64,000 nt of DNA from Zopfochytrium polystomum (GCA_025765615.1 JAIVFJ010000114.1:62001-126000), one strand, 5' to 3'; counted from the stretch's first letter, positions 27,546-38,519 are shown. Made by a program: numbers and translations. The notes: a model not told the origin generated them from the sequence alone.

Positions 27546-30500
27546 GTTTCATCACCACCACCAGCACCACAAACACCTCAGATTCCAAGCCCCACCAACT
27601 CACCATGGATGTCAAGATTCAACTCTCACCCAAGTCAACCATCACAACCAAGGCCCTTATAGACTCTGGATCATCCTGCAACATCATTGATGCCACCCTT
27701 GCCAAGTCTTGTGCCATTCCTACGATCAAGAAATCCACACCCCTCAAGGTCCACTTTGCCAATCATGCTCTGTTCAAGGAAATCAGCCATGAAACCAAGC
27801 TAAACCTCCACATCCAAGACTTTCCACCATCCATGGTCAATCTGGAAGTATTGGATCTTGGCTCACCCACATTCTCTGTCATCCTGGGATTACCATGGCT
27901 GCAAACCCAGAACCCTGCCATTGATTGGGTCACTGGTCAAGTCCAACCTCCACCAATCGGAACAGTCACCCAAAACTCAAGTCAAGCCCCCAAGTCTCAT
28001 GCTCTCAAGCCCTTGATTCAAGATTCACAGCCAGCCAAGATTCAAGTACCACAGTTCACAGTCCACATTCAAGATTCAAGTTCCACAGCTCACAGTCTTT
28101 GCCAAGAACAGAACTCTCAGTCAAAGATTCAAGAATCACAGTTCCCAGTCAAGAATTCAAGCCCCACTGCTGAGGAGCACGACAACCTGGACCCATCAGA
28201 CCTTTTGCTGGCATCCAAGCTACCAAAAGAATATCTCCCTTATGCTGATGTGTTTTCCAAGACCAAGGCAGACCTGCTACCAGCTCAGAGGCCTTATGAC
28301 TGTGAAATCCCACTCAAGGATGAAACTTGCAGCCCACCTTTCAAGCCACTGTACCACCTCTCTCCACCAGAAGCCAAGGCCCTCCAAGAATACATTGAAG
28401 AAATGCTGAACAAGGGATTCATCCAACCTTCCAAGTCACCAGCTGGAGCTCCCATCTTTTTTGTCAAGAAGAAGGATGGGGGACTGAGACCCTGTGTGGA
28501 CTACAGAGATCTCAATGAGATGACAGTCAAGAACCGCTATCCACTGCCTCTCATCTCTGAATTACTGGACAAACTGAGCCATGCAAGGATATTTTCCAAG
28601 ATTGACCTCAGAGGTGCCTACAATTTGGTCAGAATTAAGCCCCAGGATCAATGGAAGACTGCCTTCAGATGCAAATACGGTCACTTTGAGTACTTGGTTA
28701 TGCCCTTTGGACTTACCAATGCTCCAGCTATTTTCCAAGGCATGATGAATGACATCTTCAGGGATATTCTGGACCTTTTTGTCATTGTCTACCTGGATGA
28801 TATCCTGGTATTTTCATCTGACACTGCAAGCCATATGGGACATGTCAAGACTGTCTTGGAGAGACTCAGACAGCATCACCTCTATGCAAAGCTGGAGAAG
28901 TGTGAATTCCACAAGACCTCCATTGAGTTTTTGGGGTTCATTGTGTCTGACAAAGGGATCTCCATGGCACCAGACAAGATCCAAACTATTCTTGAATGGA
29001 AGGCTCCAAATTCCATCAAGGATGTACAAAGCTTCCTTGGATTTTGCAACTTCTACAGAACCTTCATTGCCAACTATTCTGCCATAGCCAAGCCTCTCAC
29101 TGATCTCACCAAGAAGACCACCAAGTTTGAATGGACCCCAGCAGCAGAGCAAGCCTGGCTAGCTCTTAAGACAGCAACCACAAGTGCACCACTCCTTAAG
29201 CATGTGGATCCCTTGCTTCCCTTCACCTTGGAAACTGATGCCTCAGACTATGCCCTTGGCGCTGTTCTGTCCCAGCCAAGCTCTCAGGACCCCTCTGCTC
29301 CTCTGCATCCAGTGGCATATTACTCCAGGAAGCTGAACAGTGCTGAGTGTAACTACACAGTCCATGACAAGGAGTTGCTTGCAATTGTGGAAGCATTCAA
29401 ATTCTGGAGACACTACTTGGCTGGTTCTAAAGGCATCTCTGTCTATTCTGATCACAAGAACCTCACCTTCTTCAGGGCAAGGAGGTTGCTCAAGCAGAGG
29501 CATGCCAGGTGGGCTGAACTGCTCTCTGAGTATGACTTTAAGCTGTGCTATTCTCCTGGCCACCTTAACACTGTGGCTGATGCCCTGTCAAGAAGAACAG
29601 ACCTTGCACCTGAAGGGGGAGATGGTTTCACCCCACCATCCAAGACACACCTTTCATTGCTTCCTGACAGTGTGTGGGCCCATGCTATTTCCAAGGACCC
29701 CAAGCCTCACAAGATTCAAATCAGCCAAGAAGAGGAAAAACTTGAGATACTCAAGACAAGGCATGATGCAGCAACAGCTGGACACCCAGGAGAGCACAAG
29801 ACCTATGAGCTTGTTTCCAGAGACTTCTACTGGCCAGGCATGAGGAAGTACATCAAGAACTATGTCAGCAGCTGTGAAACCTGTCAAAGAAACAAGTCCA
29901 GCAGACACAAGCCCTATGGACTTCTGGAGCCCCTCCCAATTGCCATCAGCCCTTGGTCATCAATATCCATGGACTTCATTGTGAAACTGCCCCCATCCCA
30001 TGGATTTGACTCTATCCTTGTTGTCATCTGCAGAAGGACAAAGTTGGCCCATTTCATCCCCTGCACTGAGAATATAGATGCACAAGGAACAGCAGACCTG
30101 TTTTTGCAGCACATATTCAGGCTCCATGGGCTGCCTCAGTCAATCGTCAGTGACAGAGGACCACAGTTCAGATCTCAATTTTGGAAAGCACTCACAGCAG
30201 CCCTTGGAATCAAGTCTCAACTGTCAACTGCTTATCACCCTCAGACTGATGGACAAACAGAAAGAACAAACCAGACTCTGGAGCAGTATTTGAGGTGCTA
30301 TGTCAGCTATCAACAGGATGATTGGCCCACCCTCCTTCCCCTGGCAGAATTTGCTCTCAACAATTCTCTCCACTCAAGCACCCAGCTATCTCCTTTCTTT
30401 GCAACCTATGGCTTCAATCCAAGAGGAGATCTTCTGGGACAAGAGACCCTATCCAATGTCCAAGCTCCTGCTGCGGCTTCACACTTACATAAGCTCAAGA

Positions 30501-31042
30501 TCATCAACTCCTTCCTGGACTCCACCCTGAAGCAAGCCCAAGAAGATGCCTCAAGATTTGCCAACACTCACAGAATGGACCATGACCTTGCTGTGGGTCA
30601 GCAAGTTTGGCTTCTAAGGAAGAACTTGCAGACCAAAAGACCAAGTCCCAAGCTAGACAACCTCAAGTTGGGTCCTTTCAAGATCTTGGAGCAAATCAAT
30701 CCAGTCACCTTCAAGCTGGATCTCCCTGCATCCATGAAGATCCACCCAGTTTTCCATGTCAGCCTTTTAGAGAAGTTTGTGGCCAATTCCATTCCAGGCA
30801 GAGTTGTTCCTCCTCCTCCTCCAGTTGAGGTAGAAGGTGAAGAGGAATTTGAGGTTGAACAAATCTTGAATGCCAAGTGGTTTGGAAGAACACTCAAGTT
30901 CCTTGTTAAGTGGAAAGGTTACTCAGATGCTGACAACACCTGGGAGCCTGAGTCAAACCTCACTCACTGCCAAGACCTTCTGCTCGAGTTCAAGACCAGG
31001 TACCCCACCAAGTTGCAGAAGAGGCCTAAAAGGGGGAGATGA
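27488..31042 (+). CDS. Pol of element A (made as Gag-Pol): protease, RT, RNase H, integrase, chromodomain
   Basis: About 1184 residues after the frameshift; the fused product is about 1485 residues (numbering below refers to the fusion). Aspartic protease has LIDSGSS (D360). Reverse transcriptase has KIDLRGAYN, PFGLTNAP and YLDD (D738, D739). RNase H has ETDASD (D885), DKELLAI and YSDHKN. Integrase has an H-x-H...C-x2-C zinc domain followed by the catalytic triad D1130, D1190, E1226 with 35 residues between the last two. A chromodomain (VEQIL...LVKWKGY...TWEPESNL) spans ~1420-1476 and probably directs integration to marked chromatin. The stop TGA at 31040 lies inside the polypurine tract, touching the 3' LTR. 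All catalytic residues are present and no break was seen. Confidence 0.96.
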   Translation, partial: LPGPGSLRGNSLDPPPSCPCFITTTSTTNTSDSKPHQLTMDVKIQLSPKSTITTKALIDSGSSCNIIDATLAKSCAIPTIKKSTPLKVHFANHALFKEISHETKLNLHIQDFPPSMVNLEVLDLGSPTFSVILGLPWLQTQNPAIDWVTGQVQPPPIGTVTQNSSQAPKSHALKPLIQDSQPAKIQVPQFTVHIQDSSSTAHSLCQEQNSQSKIQESQFPVKNSSPTAEEHDNLDPSDLLLASKLPKEYLPYADVFSKTKADLLPAQRPYDCEIPLKDETCSPPFKPLYHLSPPEAKALQEYIEEMLNKGFIQPSKSPAGAPIFFVKKKDGGLRPCVDYRDLNEMTVKNRYPLPLISELLDKLSHARIFSKIDLRGAYNLVRIKPQDQWKTAFRCKYGHFEYLVMPFGLTNAPAIFQGMMNDIFRDILDLFVIVYLDDILVFSSDTASHMGHVKTVLERLRQHHLYAKLEKCEFHKTSIEFLGFIVSDKGISMAPDKIQTILEWKAPNSIKDVQSFLGFCNFYRTFIANYSAIAKPLTDLTKKTTKFEWTPAAEQAWLALKTATTSAPLLKHVDPLLPFTLETDASDYALGAVLSQPSSQDPSAPLHPVAYYSRKLNSAECNYTVHDKELLAIVEAFKFWRHYLAGSKGISVYSDHKNLTFFRARRLLKQRHARWAELLSEYDFKLCYSPGHLNTVADALSRRTDLAPEGGDGFTPPSKTHLSLLPDSVWAHAISKDPKPHKIQISQEEEKLEILKTRHDAATAGHPGEHKTYELVSRDFYWPGMRKYIKNYVSSCETCQRNKSSRHKPYGLLEPLPIAISPWSSISMDFIVKLPPSHGFDSILVVICRRTKLAHFIPCTENIDAQGTADLFLQHIFRLHGLPQSIVSDRGPQFRSQFWKALTAALGIKSQLSTAYHPQTDGQTERTNQTLEQYLRCYVSYQQDDWPTLLPLAEFALNNSLHSSTQLSPFFATYGFNPRGDLLGQETLSNVQAPAAASHLHKLKIINSFLDSTLKQAQEDASRFANTHRMDHDLAVGQQVWLLRKNLQTKRPSPKLDNLKLGPFKILEQINPVTFKLDLPASMKIHPVFHVSLLEKFVANSIPGRVVPPPPPVEVEGEEEFEVEQILNAKWFGRTLKFLVKWKGYSDADNTWEPESNLTHCQDLLLEFKTRYPTKLQKRPKRGR
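31028..31042 (+). other. polypurine tract of element A
   Basis: A purine run (AAAAGGGGGAGA followed by TGA) immediately before the 3' LTR is the plus-strand primer site. It doubles as the last codons of pol. Confidence 0.85.
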
Positions 31043-31351
31043 TGTTATGAATCACCCTCTGGAAACCTTCTGGAACCTTCTAGAACATTCCTTCATGGAA
31101 CCTTGTGGAACCTTCTGGAACCTTCTTTGCTTTCCTGACTTGTCTTGTTGTCATTGGTATCATTGGTATCATTGTATTACTAATTGCTCTTTCTGGAACT
31201 TTCTTGGAGTCTTGACAAGGAACACTCTCAAAAGGTATAAAAGGGGGATGGGGGACCTGTCCCATCCCTCAAGTGAATTATTGATTCCAATACAATCATC
31301 ACTCCTCTCAGTTCCTTGTCTGCCTTGTCCTGTCCTGCCCTGTTCCTGACA
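31043..31351 (+). repeat. 3' LTR of element A (309 bp)
   Basis: Same length and sequence as the 5' LTR apart from one substitution seen by eye. The pentamer array is at 31067-31126. Confidence 0.97.
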
Positions 31352-31560
31352 GGGGGGAAACAAGTGGTTTCACTGGTTTTCGTTTCCACTTTACCCTGAA
31401 ATATTTATCAACAGCACGAGCCAGCGCCTGGGTCTGCACCAGCAATGGCTCTCTCTCAGCAAGGGGATTGTGTTGAGTGATAACTGACGGCCACACTGGG
31501 ATCAGGTCTGTCTTGTACCTCTTGCTACTAGCTCCACCTAACTTTAGGACTGTGACTGGA
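31352..31560 (+). repeat. dispersed repeat R1, next to element A
   Basis: Diverged copy of the repeat at 41210-41430 (shared order: ACTGGTTTTCG, ATTTATCA, GCGCCTGGGTCTGCA, GATAACTGAC, TCTGTCTTGTACCTCTTGC). It starts abruptly at the LTR edge, so the element probably inserted into R1. Confidence 0.6.
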
Positions 31561-31688
31561 TGTCTCAGGACGCTTGGCTTCTGTTTGGCTGTCTCATGAC
31601 ACAGCAGTTCACTCCAGGTGAGGGCTTTCTGCCAACAGTTGCGTAGCATAGAGCGATAATACATTTACAGTGCTCTGCTGACCCTGTG

Positions 31689-31770
31689 GATAACGTGGCC
31701 GAGCGGTTAAGGCGACAGACTCGAAATCTGTTACTCTCTGGGTGCGCAGGTTCGAGTCCTGCCGTTGTCG
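31689..31770 (+). tRNA. tRNA-Ser(CGA)
   Basis: Class II tRNA: acceptor GATAACG/CGTTGTC, anticodon loop CTCGAAA (CGA) in a CAGA/TCTG stem, long variable arm, T arm GCAGGTTCGAGTCCTGC. Its body is nearly that of Ser(AGA) at 11011-11092. Confidence 0.94.
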
Positions 31771-33959
31771 TTGGAGGGCATTTAAAACAGTGCAAGAGTC
31801 GTCTGGCTGTTACCCTCCATTGCCATTAAGGGTCCTGAATTTTGCCATAGGTGCATGGTTGTTCTCCAATAATTGGAGGCTGCTGGAAGTAACTAAGGAT
31901 TGAAATTGATATCCTGATACCCAAGAAATATCGCATAGATCACATCACAAAAATCCTTATGTGATAGCAATATGTGAAAAAACTGCAGAGACTCTCCCAG
32001 GTGACAATAGCAATACTCTGATATTTATTGGCATCAAGTCTACTTTCATTTGTTCTGGAGGAAATCAAATCTACAACCTGATATCAATATAGATAGCCAG
32101 GTAAATAGCCAGGTAAATAGCCAGGTAAATAGCCAGGTAAATAGCCACTGGACCAAGCCATACAACACCATTATGGGTCCAAATGTCACTATATTCTATT
32201 GATTTAGATCCTTAGAAATGACCGCAATACAACCAGCAAACAAAACCTGTGGTTTGCCAGTTGCTGGCTGCCAGTGTGAGGATCTGTATTGCAGCAGTGG
32301 TGTTTGGTGCCTGCCAGGGTTGTAGATGCAACCCAAAAGCTTTGGGTGGCCTATGAAATTTCAAACCTCATGAGTCAGTAGTTAGCTGGGGTTTTACAAG
32401 CGCTCCCTGAGATAATTATTGACAATTACAAACATAGTAGGCCAACCACCATGAAAATTCTAATTTTAAAACTTTCCCATAATTTTTCCTGCATAACAGC
32501 AAACCTTTGTCCTGTCCTCGCGGCATCTTAAAAGAGCTCCTTGTGTTCTTTATGCTGACTGGGCCACAGCATAGAGGACACACCCCTTTTCTTTCCTGTT
32601 TACTTTTTGTTGCTTCGGTTGATGTCGCTCCCTTTTACCATTCTTCAATCCCCTTTCTGTGCAATGACATGTGGCCTCCCAGAGCTTCAAATTTCATCCA
32701 TCGTCAATTTTGAGGAAAACTCTTCAAATTTGAGAGAGGTGTGGCTGAATGTGTGGCTGTCGCCTTACAAATTGTTCTTTTCTTTCCTTTTCTCCCTTTT
32801 TTTAAATTCTTTTTGTTGTTTCATTTTCTTGCTTTCCTTCTTTCTTTCTTATTGTCTTTTCTTTTTCTCCTTGACTGCTATAAACACTGCCACCCCTTCC
32901 CCTATCCCTTTCTCTTTATCTATGTTCTATCTTACTTCCTCAATAAATCTCTCTCTCTCAGGGCCATCATATTGTTCTTTGTTTGTTGAGGTGGTTCTCC
33001 CTGGCCAGTGCGTTGTTGACCAAGGAGGGAGAAGACGAGTCCTCTTAGGCCAGAGCCACTAGATCAAGCTGAAGAGGCAAGAACAACATTCCCCTTGGGC
33101 CAGCGTGTGAAGACCAAGCCTTGTGTGATGGCTGGTTCTGGGACAGTACTGGGACAAAAACAGGAAAAGCCAGACTTTACCTAGGCCAGGTTTCAGGTGG
33201 TATCTCAAGAATTCCTCAACAGTCTGAAACCTTACCTGTGTGTACGCAAGCCCGAACTTGGCACAGACACAAACTTCTTGGGGCTCCTGGTCCATCCGGA
33301 AGTAAGGGCTCAGCGGTTTGACCAAACTGGTGCTTTATCTGACTGGTTTTAACGCCAGCACAATGCTTAAAACAATGTAAAATTTCACCCAGTGGCATAT
33401 ATTGCTTGAAAGTTTTCATGTGCTTTGCTTTCACTGGAATATTTTAGGGCAGAACAATGCAAGTCAGAACTCTGCTTAAGCAAACTGCTGAGCCTTATCC
33501 TGAAGCAACTCTGGGTATCAGCAAGACGCTGTGCCAGACGCTGTGCCTGTGCAAGCACCATGGAGGTGCCTGCCCATACAGCTACACTTAAGCCCACACC
33601 CATAGCTGCACCTGCGCCTACATGTACTCCCTCGAAGGATCTGTCAACCCTGATCAAGTTCTGTGACTTGACCCACCTTGTTGACGGAGGCCACAAATGT
33701 TTGACTCTGATGACGAGAGCTTGGGCTGGCATGCCTGTGCTTCTGTTATGGTTGACGCTACTTTTGGCCCAATGGCATCCACCCCTACCGCCAGTGCTGG
33801 GTCCAGCACCTGGGGAAAAAAACAACTCACAGAATGCCTGGCTCCTTGGACCTTTCAGGTCCCCATTGTCCCCTGGCTCCACAAAACACCGCTATGGCAA
33901 TCATGCGTGGGACCAGCCACCACTTTGGGGACCTTGCATGCCTGAGACAGTGGAATATC
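31771..33959. other. intergenic, unit 1
   Basis: Contains a 12-bp tandem repeat (32093-32148) and a pyrimidine-rich tract (32765-32960) ending in AATAAATCTCTCTCTC. The frame at 33425-34078 lacks domain signals and runs through a tRNA gene on the other strand, so it is not called. Confidence 0.45.
32093..32148. repeat. 12-bp tandem repeat, about 4.5 copies
   Basis: Unit ATAGCCAGGTAA, nearly perfect. The duplicate copy lies at 51831-51886. Confidence 0.95.
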
Positions 33960-34031
33960 GGGGGATTCCGGGGATTGAACCCGGGACCTCCTGCACCCAA
34001 AGCAGAAATCATACCACTAGACTAAATCCCC
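33960..34031 (-). tRNA. tRNA-Pro(TGG)
   Basis: The minus strand gives acceptor GGGGATT/AATCCCC, D arm TAGTCTAGTGGTATGA, anticodon stem TCTGC/GCAGG around TTTGGGT (TGG) and T arm CCGGGTTCAATCCCCGG. Confidence 0.95.
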
Positions 34032-34399
34032 TGCAAGTGTTTCCGCAAAACAAAGAATTGGGGTCACGCCACCACTGACATTTCTGTCTGACCGTATGGC
34101 TCAAGTTGATACAGCATTGGTTAGCTTGTGCCCCAGGGTGCCAAAGGTCTCACTGGCACCCCCTTTAACTGTGCTGTCAGGCAGACTTGGACTTGTCATC
34201 TCTTCAGTGAAACTTTGCTGCACTCAAACTTTTGCAGCAAGTCTCAGAAGTGGGCAAGGTCAGCTGGCACACCTGCAAGATTGTTATTCAGACGTTGGAC
34301 CCAGTTTGGCCCTGACTCCCAAGCCCCAGAGGCTCACAAAATCTGAAAACAAATAAATGAAAATTAAAATGAAGTGAAGTAACGAGGTAAGCCCCCTTT

Positions 34400-34481
34400 C
34401 GTCCTGCACAGGATTCGAACCTGTGCTCCCAAAGGGAAATGCCTTAGCAGGGCACCGCGTTAACCACTCCGCCAACAGGAC
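34400..34481 (-). tRNA. tRNA-Ser(GCT)
   Basis: Class II: acceptor GTCCTGT/GCAGGAC, anticodon stem TGCC/GGCA around CTGCTAA (GCT), variable arm CCCTTTGGG, T arm CACAGGTTCGAATCCTGTG. Confidence 0.95.
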
Positions 34482-34708
34482 CCTCCACAAGTCCCTTTGG
34501 GCAAACAACCCTGGTGCGACTGGGCCTACCTGAAGCCTTTTCATACACTACCCAACAGCAAGACAGCAAGATCCTCTGCAACTGCAGTATTCAAGCATGA
34601 GATTGGCTGGAAGTATGCTTACTTAAAGCTGCTTTTGACTTGGCGCATGCAAAAAATCCTGGTGCTATTGCTGCAACTGAAGACATCCAAGTATCTCCAG
34701 CAGTCCAC

Positions 34709-34780
34709 AAGCATAGCAGGACTCGAACCTGCAATCTTTCGATCCGAAGTCGAACGCGGTAACCATTTCGCCATATGCCC
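34709..34780 (-). tRNA. tRNA-Arg(TCG)
   Basis: Acceptor GGGCATA/TATGCTT (G-T pairs at the end), anticodon stem TTCGA/TCGAA around CTTCGGA (TCG), T arm GCAGGTTCGAGTCCTGC. Confidence 0.92.
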
Positions 34781-34847
34781 ACACCAAATTCAGCTAAACA
34801 GCGAGAGGTCTGAAAGACTGTCAACTTTTCCCCCCTGCTCGTTTCCT

Positions 34848-34849
<2 letters not shown>

Positions 34850-34887
<38 letters not shown>
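34850..34887. repeat. T38 homopolymer
   Basis: Pure T run; the unit 2 copy is two bases longer. It may be the tail of a retroposon on the minus strand. Confidence 0.9.
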
Positions 34888-34889
<2 letters not shown>

Positions 34890-35677
34890 TTGGTGTGTTC
34901 TGTCCTTTCATTTCACTTCCCTCCCCCTTACCGTTCTGCAGGTGGCTAGTGTTCAAGAGGACCAATGGCAAGGGGATTAACAGCATGAAGGTGCACCAGT
35001 CAGGATCCTGCCAATCAAACTGGGCTCGAGCAAGAGACTTTGCCCACCGATGCTGTCTGTTGTAACTTGTGCTTGCTGTCAGTTTGGCATTTAGATAGCT
35101 AAAGGAAGGATAATGATCAGTTGGAATTGGCAGGCCAAGTATCCCACCCCAGCAACCCAAGTGATTGTATTGCAAGTTTGCACCTTTTTTTTTTTTGCCC
35201 GAGGAAAAACTTTTTTCATTCAATGTAGCAAAAGTTGCACATTCTGCACAGTGCAACTTTGCATGGGGCAAGTGCCTGTCTTGGTCAGGCTTCCCACAGT
35301 CCAACCCCCCACATCATGCTGGATTCGCAACCTGCCTTAAGTTTTTTGTTTATCTCTTTTTTTTTTCTGCTCAGTCTGTCAGCCAGGAGCCAGACATTAG
35401 AATAAAGAAATTTGCAATCTTTCAGCTGAACAAGCCTAAAGCAAACACTCAACAGAAAGTTGAAGCTTTTTTTTTCCAGCTTGTTCAAACAAATACAAAT
35501 TGCTGGTTTTGGCAAAGAACCCATTGGCTTGTTAGTTTGGCCACTTGGACCATCGAATGACACCAGTCAGCCAATGAAATTTGACAAGGCCCAACACAGA
35601 CAAACACTGTTCACCTGTGCTGAACCACAGGTGGTGCAGCACAGGTCATCAGGAGTTGCGCTCGCTCCCTTCCTGCA
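34888..35677. other. intergenic, unit 1
   Basis: No gene is supported; short T runs only. Confidence 0.5.
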
Positions 35678-35751
35678 TGGTTTCACCGAGGTTCGAACTC
35701 GGGACCTCCTGTGTGTGAGACAGATGTGATAACCAACTACACCATGAAACC
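35678..35751 (-). tRNA. tRNA-Val(CAC)
   Basis: Acceptor GGTTTCA/TGAAACC, D arm TGGTGTAGTTGGTTATCA, anticodon stem TCTGT/ACAGG around CTCACAC (CAC), T arm CCGAGTTCGAACCTCGG. Confidence 0.95.
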
Positions 35752-36578
35752 ACATGACTGGACTTGTCAAGAATATGACACCAATATGCACTTGCTTGCC
35801 AGAAATCGTTTGGACGTTTGTTGAAAAAGTGAATGAAATGTAGGCTGGAGTTGGCCTGGGTTGGGTTGAGCCACCATGATGCATGCAGCCACTCAGATGC
35901 TGCCACTCCACAGTTCAGTCAACCAAACCATCTCCTTCTTAAAGCAGAAAGCGGTATTGTAGGCAGTTCCTGCTTCTAATAGCAGCAACAATGCAACAAA
36001 GGAACAGCCGGCTGCTCAGACAGGTTAAGTTTTAAAATATTGTGTTTTTGTCCCCCTGATTTTTTGATCTGTGCTTTGAATTTCTGACAAACCAGCGTTT
36101 CATGCAGACAGACTGTGAGTTGGGTGTGCTGATTGCGTTTTTTTTCTTTTTTTTTTTTTTTTTTTTTTTTTCTTCTTTTTTTTTACAATTTGTCTGATAT
36201 CTTGTGGCAAGGGCAACAACCTTTGTACAAACGTTTGGAGTAAAACATTAGGCTGCAAAACTGTGTCCATGGTCCAAGATCCAGTTACATCCTTCATGGC
36301 TGACTCAGGCTGTTTGCGTTTGTAGAGATTTTGTTGCTCTTGGTTGGGGCAAGAGACAAACTTTTGCCACCCACTCCCCAGGCCAGTGCCGGTGTGAGTT
36401 GAACGCCCTGCCTCGGCGGTTGGGCACGCGTACAGCAGGCTTTGCAAGGTTGTCCTCCGCTCACAGACAGAGGTGGGGGTTCGATGAAATCGGCAGACGT
36501 AATGGACTTGGCGGTAGCCTGTAGGTAAACAAAGGAAGGTGGTGGCCTCCAGGCTGAACCTTTTCCTCCTGAATAGGG
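35752..36578. other. intergenic, unit 1
   Basis: Contains a T-rich run (about 36139-36184). A box-B-like GGTTCGATGAAATC near 36478 is not part of a foldable tRNA. Confidence 0.5.
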
Positions 36579-36868
36579 GGTCTGCCACAGACTGAACTGG
36601 GTCAAATCTGAAATAAATTTGAGTTTGATTTGAATTCGAATCAGACTTGAATCAAATGAATTCTCCAGTATAGAGCGATTTGAATTCGATTTGATTCAGG
36701 TTTTATAAGTAAAAAATCGAAATACCATTTGATTTGGCGCAATTTGAGTGCAAAAACAGCCATTTGTCAGATACAAATGTCTGGGAAATACATTTTTTCT
36801 TGTCATTTGGGTCTGGAAAGCAGAATCAAATCAAATCAAACCCAAAGGGGATCTGGTCTGTGGCAGAC
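36579..36868. mobile_element. MITE-like element, 290 bp
   Basis: Ends GTCTGCCACAGAC (36579-36591) and GTCTGTGGCAGAC (36856-36868) are perfect 13-bp inverted repeats. Each end is itself a small hairpin (GTCTG/CAGAC). The interior is A+T-rich with GAATCAAAT/ATTTGATTC words. Relatives occur at 7959-8198 and, more diverged, 38119-38352. Confidence 0.6.
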
Positions 36869-37241
36869 ACTACTTGTAAAGTGCTTTGCAGCTGTCCAAC
36901 ACTGCTGGAAATCATTGTCAGCTCTGCTGCTGGCAAGCTTGCGGCATCAGGGAGATTGTTGCCCTCATTGCAGCAAATATGATGGCAAAATTAGAAAGAA
37001 AAGACCCCACACCTGGCGCTTATGGCCCTGCTTTGGCAAGTGATGGTTTTGGTTTCCTGAGAGTGCCCCCCCTTGAGGGTGCAGGAGCTTTGTCATGAGC
37101 ATCTTCAGGTGGTGTTTTTCCCCTTGTCTGTCTGGGGATCCAACTTCCAAGCTCTGCAGAAGACTTGCACAATGGAATGCTGACCAACACCCCAGGGAGT
37201 CAGCACTTAGGCAATAGTCCACACAAATCTACAACCCTTAT
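36869..37241. other. intergenic, unit 1
   Basis: No supported feature. Confidence 0.5.
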
Positions 37242-37332
37242 CGCTACCGGGTGGACTTGAACCACCAACCTTGCGGTGTGCTGTTGACCATGTCTAACAG
37301 CCGCACGCGCTAACCAGTTGTGCCACGGCAGC
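37242..37332 (-). tRNA. tRNA-Asn(GTT) with intron
   Basis: Acceptor GCTGCCG/CGGTAGC, D arm GGCACAACTGGTTAGCGC, anticodon stem TGCGG/CCGCA around CTGTTA plus A (GTT), T arm GGTGGTTCAAGTCCACC. A 17-nt intron sits after the base 3' of the anticodon. Confidence 0.93.
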
Positions 37333-38118
37333 ATATTATAGTTTGGAGATGGTTGCCAATTGAACCTATTCTTTTCACACTTTCCCATTCAAGGAAGCAT
37401 TCAAAATGTGTGGCAGAGATTGCATATGACCAAAGGATTGTTGGGTTTTGTGTTGACTCTCCATTCTCAAAATGGCATGCCACTGCAGACTCAGAGGCCA
37501 GGCTGCAGGGCAAAGTATGTAAATCAAACAATGGACCACTCCCCAAAAGCCATTGGACTTCACAAAATGCAATGCAGTCAATTTTTCTGTCTGGACCCCT
37601 GCCATGCGCCTGTGACAGCAAAAAAGTGTCAGACACCATTTGCAAAATTGCAGCACAAAGTGACCCAATGCTGGACCGTGTCGAATGACTGCAAATACCA
37701 CAGTCTTTTGGGTAAAAGCACACACTTGAAGGTCCAAATATCACTGATAACAGATAAATGGGGTTTTGGCATAATAGTAGTATGCGCAAAGGATACCAAA
37801 ATGAGGTTTTCTGTATCTGTTATCAGTTCAGACATATTAGATACATGCTGCAGGCTGCACTGCGCAAAATAAAAAAAAATAAATAAATAAATAAAATAAA
37901 AATTGTTTGTTGTCAGCATTTTGCCCAGGATGAAAGCCTGCAGAGGAATGAACCAATTTGGCAGGTCTGAAAAGCAAACACTGCCTTCTCAAGGAAATTT
38001 GCTCTTTTGCAATTCGACACTGATACAGGGCGAAACGTCCCAAGCTTCACTTTGAGACTGAAAAACTTAACAGACATTCACCTTTCCCTCATCGCACTGT
38101 AAATGCCCAAACTGCTGA
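37333..38118. other. intergenic, unit 1
   Basis: Overlapping open frames up to 170 codons occur on both strands (37310-37870), but none has domain signals or consistent composition. An (AAAT)n-like run lies at 37868-37900. Confidence 0.45.
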
Positions 38119-38352
38119 ATAGGGTCTAACACAAATTGGGTCATTTTCAATGTTTGATTTGATTTGATTTGATTTGATTTTCTGAATATAAATGACAATT
38201 TTCCCATGTTATTCGGCCATTTGATTCAGTAAATTTTCAATTTTTTTGGGGCTGAACAGTCAGACATAAGAAAATTTTACTGATGATGGAATTGCTTTTG
38301 AATCAATCCCAAATGGTCGGTCATTTGAATCAAATGCAGGGTTTGTGTTTCA
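38119..38352. mobile_element. diverged MITE-like copy
   Basis: Starts like the left end of the 36579 element (ATAGGGTCTAACACA...GGGTCA), has the same TTTGATTTGATTTGA interior (a pure pentamer run at about 38152-38180), and closes with a TTTGTGTTTC end. Confidence 0.35.
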
Positions 38353-38418
38353 TCCTACTGCTGTAGCTGACAATGCCCTTGCTAGATCAAGTTGCTCATG
38401 CCACAGAAAATGAGCACA

Positions 38419-38519
38419 CGCCCGATGTGGGGGTCGAACCCACAGCCTTGTGATGGCTCACGTGCACATGTCGCAGATGCCGTAAGAGTCACACGCTCTA
38501 CCGATTGAGCTAACCAGGC
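38419..38519 (-). tRNA. tRNA-Lys(CTT) with intron
   Basis: Exons match the gene at 8897-8994 almost exactly (acceptor GCCTGGT/ATCGGGC, anticodon CTT, T arm GGGTTCGACCCCC). The 28-nt intron is unrelated in sequence. This is one of the few genes here with a TTTT shortly after its 3' end. Confidence 0.94.

Larger units (their letters stand above)
26237..31351 (+). mobile_element. chromovirus copy A (Ty3/gypsy), complete
   Basis: A complete 5.1-kb element: 309-bp LTRs (26237-26545, 31043-31351), a primer site just inside the 5' LTR, gag, pol with a C-terminal chromodomain, and a polypurine tract abutting the 3' LTR. The two LTRs differ at one position by eye (T versus A near 26480/31286), so insertion is recent. 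The flanks AGGAA and GGGGG do not match. The 3' flank is repeat R1 and the 5' flank is not, so the left end probably came from recombination rather than the original insertion. Confidence 0.95.

Noticed and set aside
33425..34078. 217-codon plus-strand frame, duplicated at 53163
   Set aside because: It overlaps the antisense Pro tRNA gene, lacks domains and has no supporting splice or composition signal.
36378..36510. tRNA near the GGTTCGATGAAATC motif
   Set aside because: Box-B-like sequence only; no acceptor or anticodon stem can be drawn on either strand.
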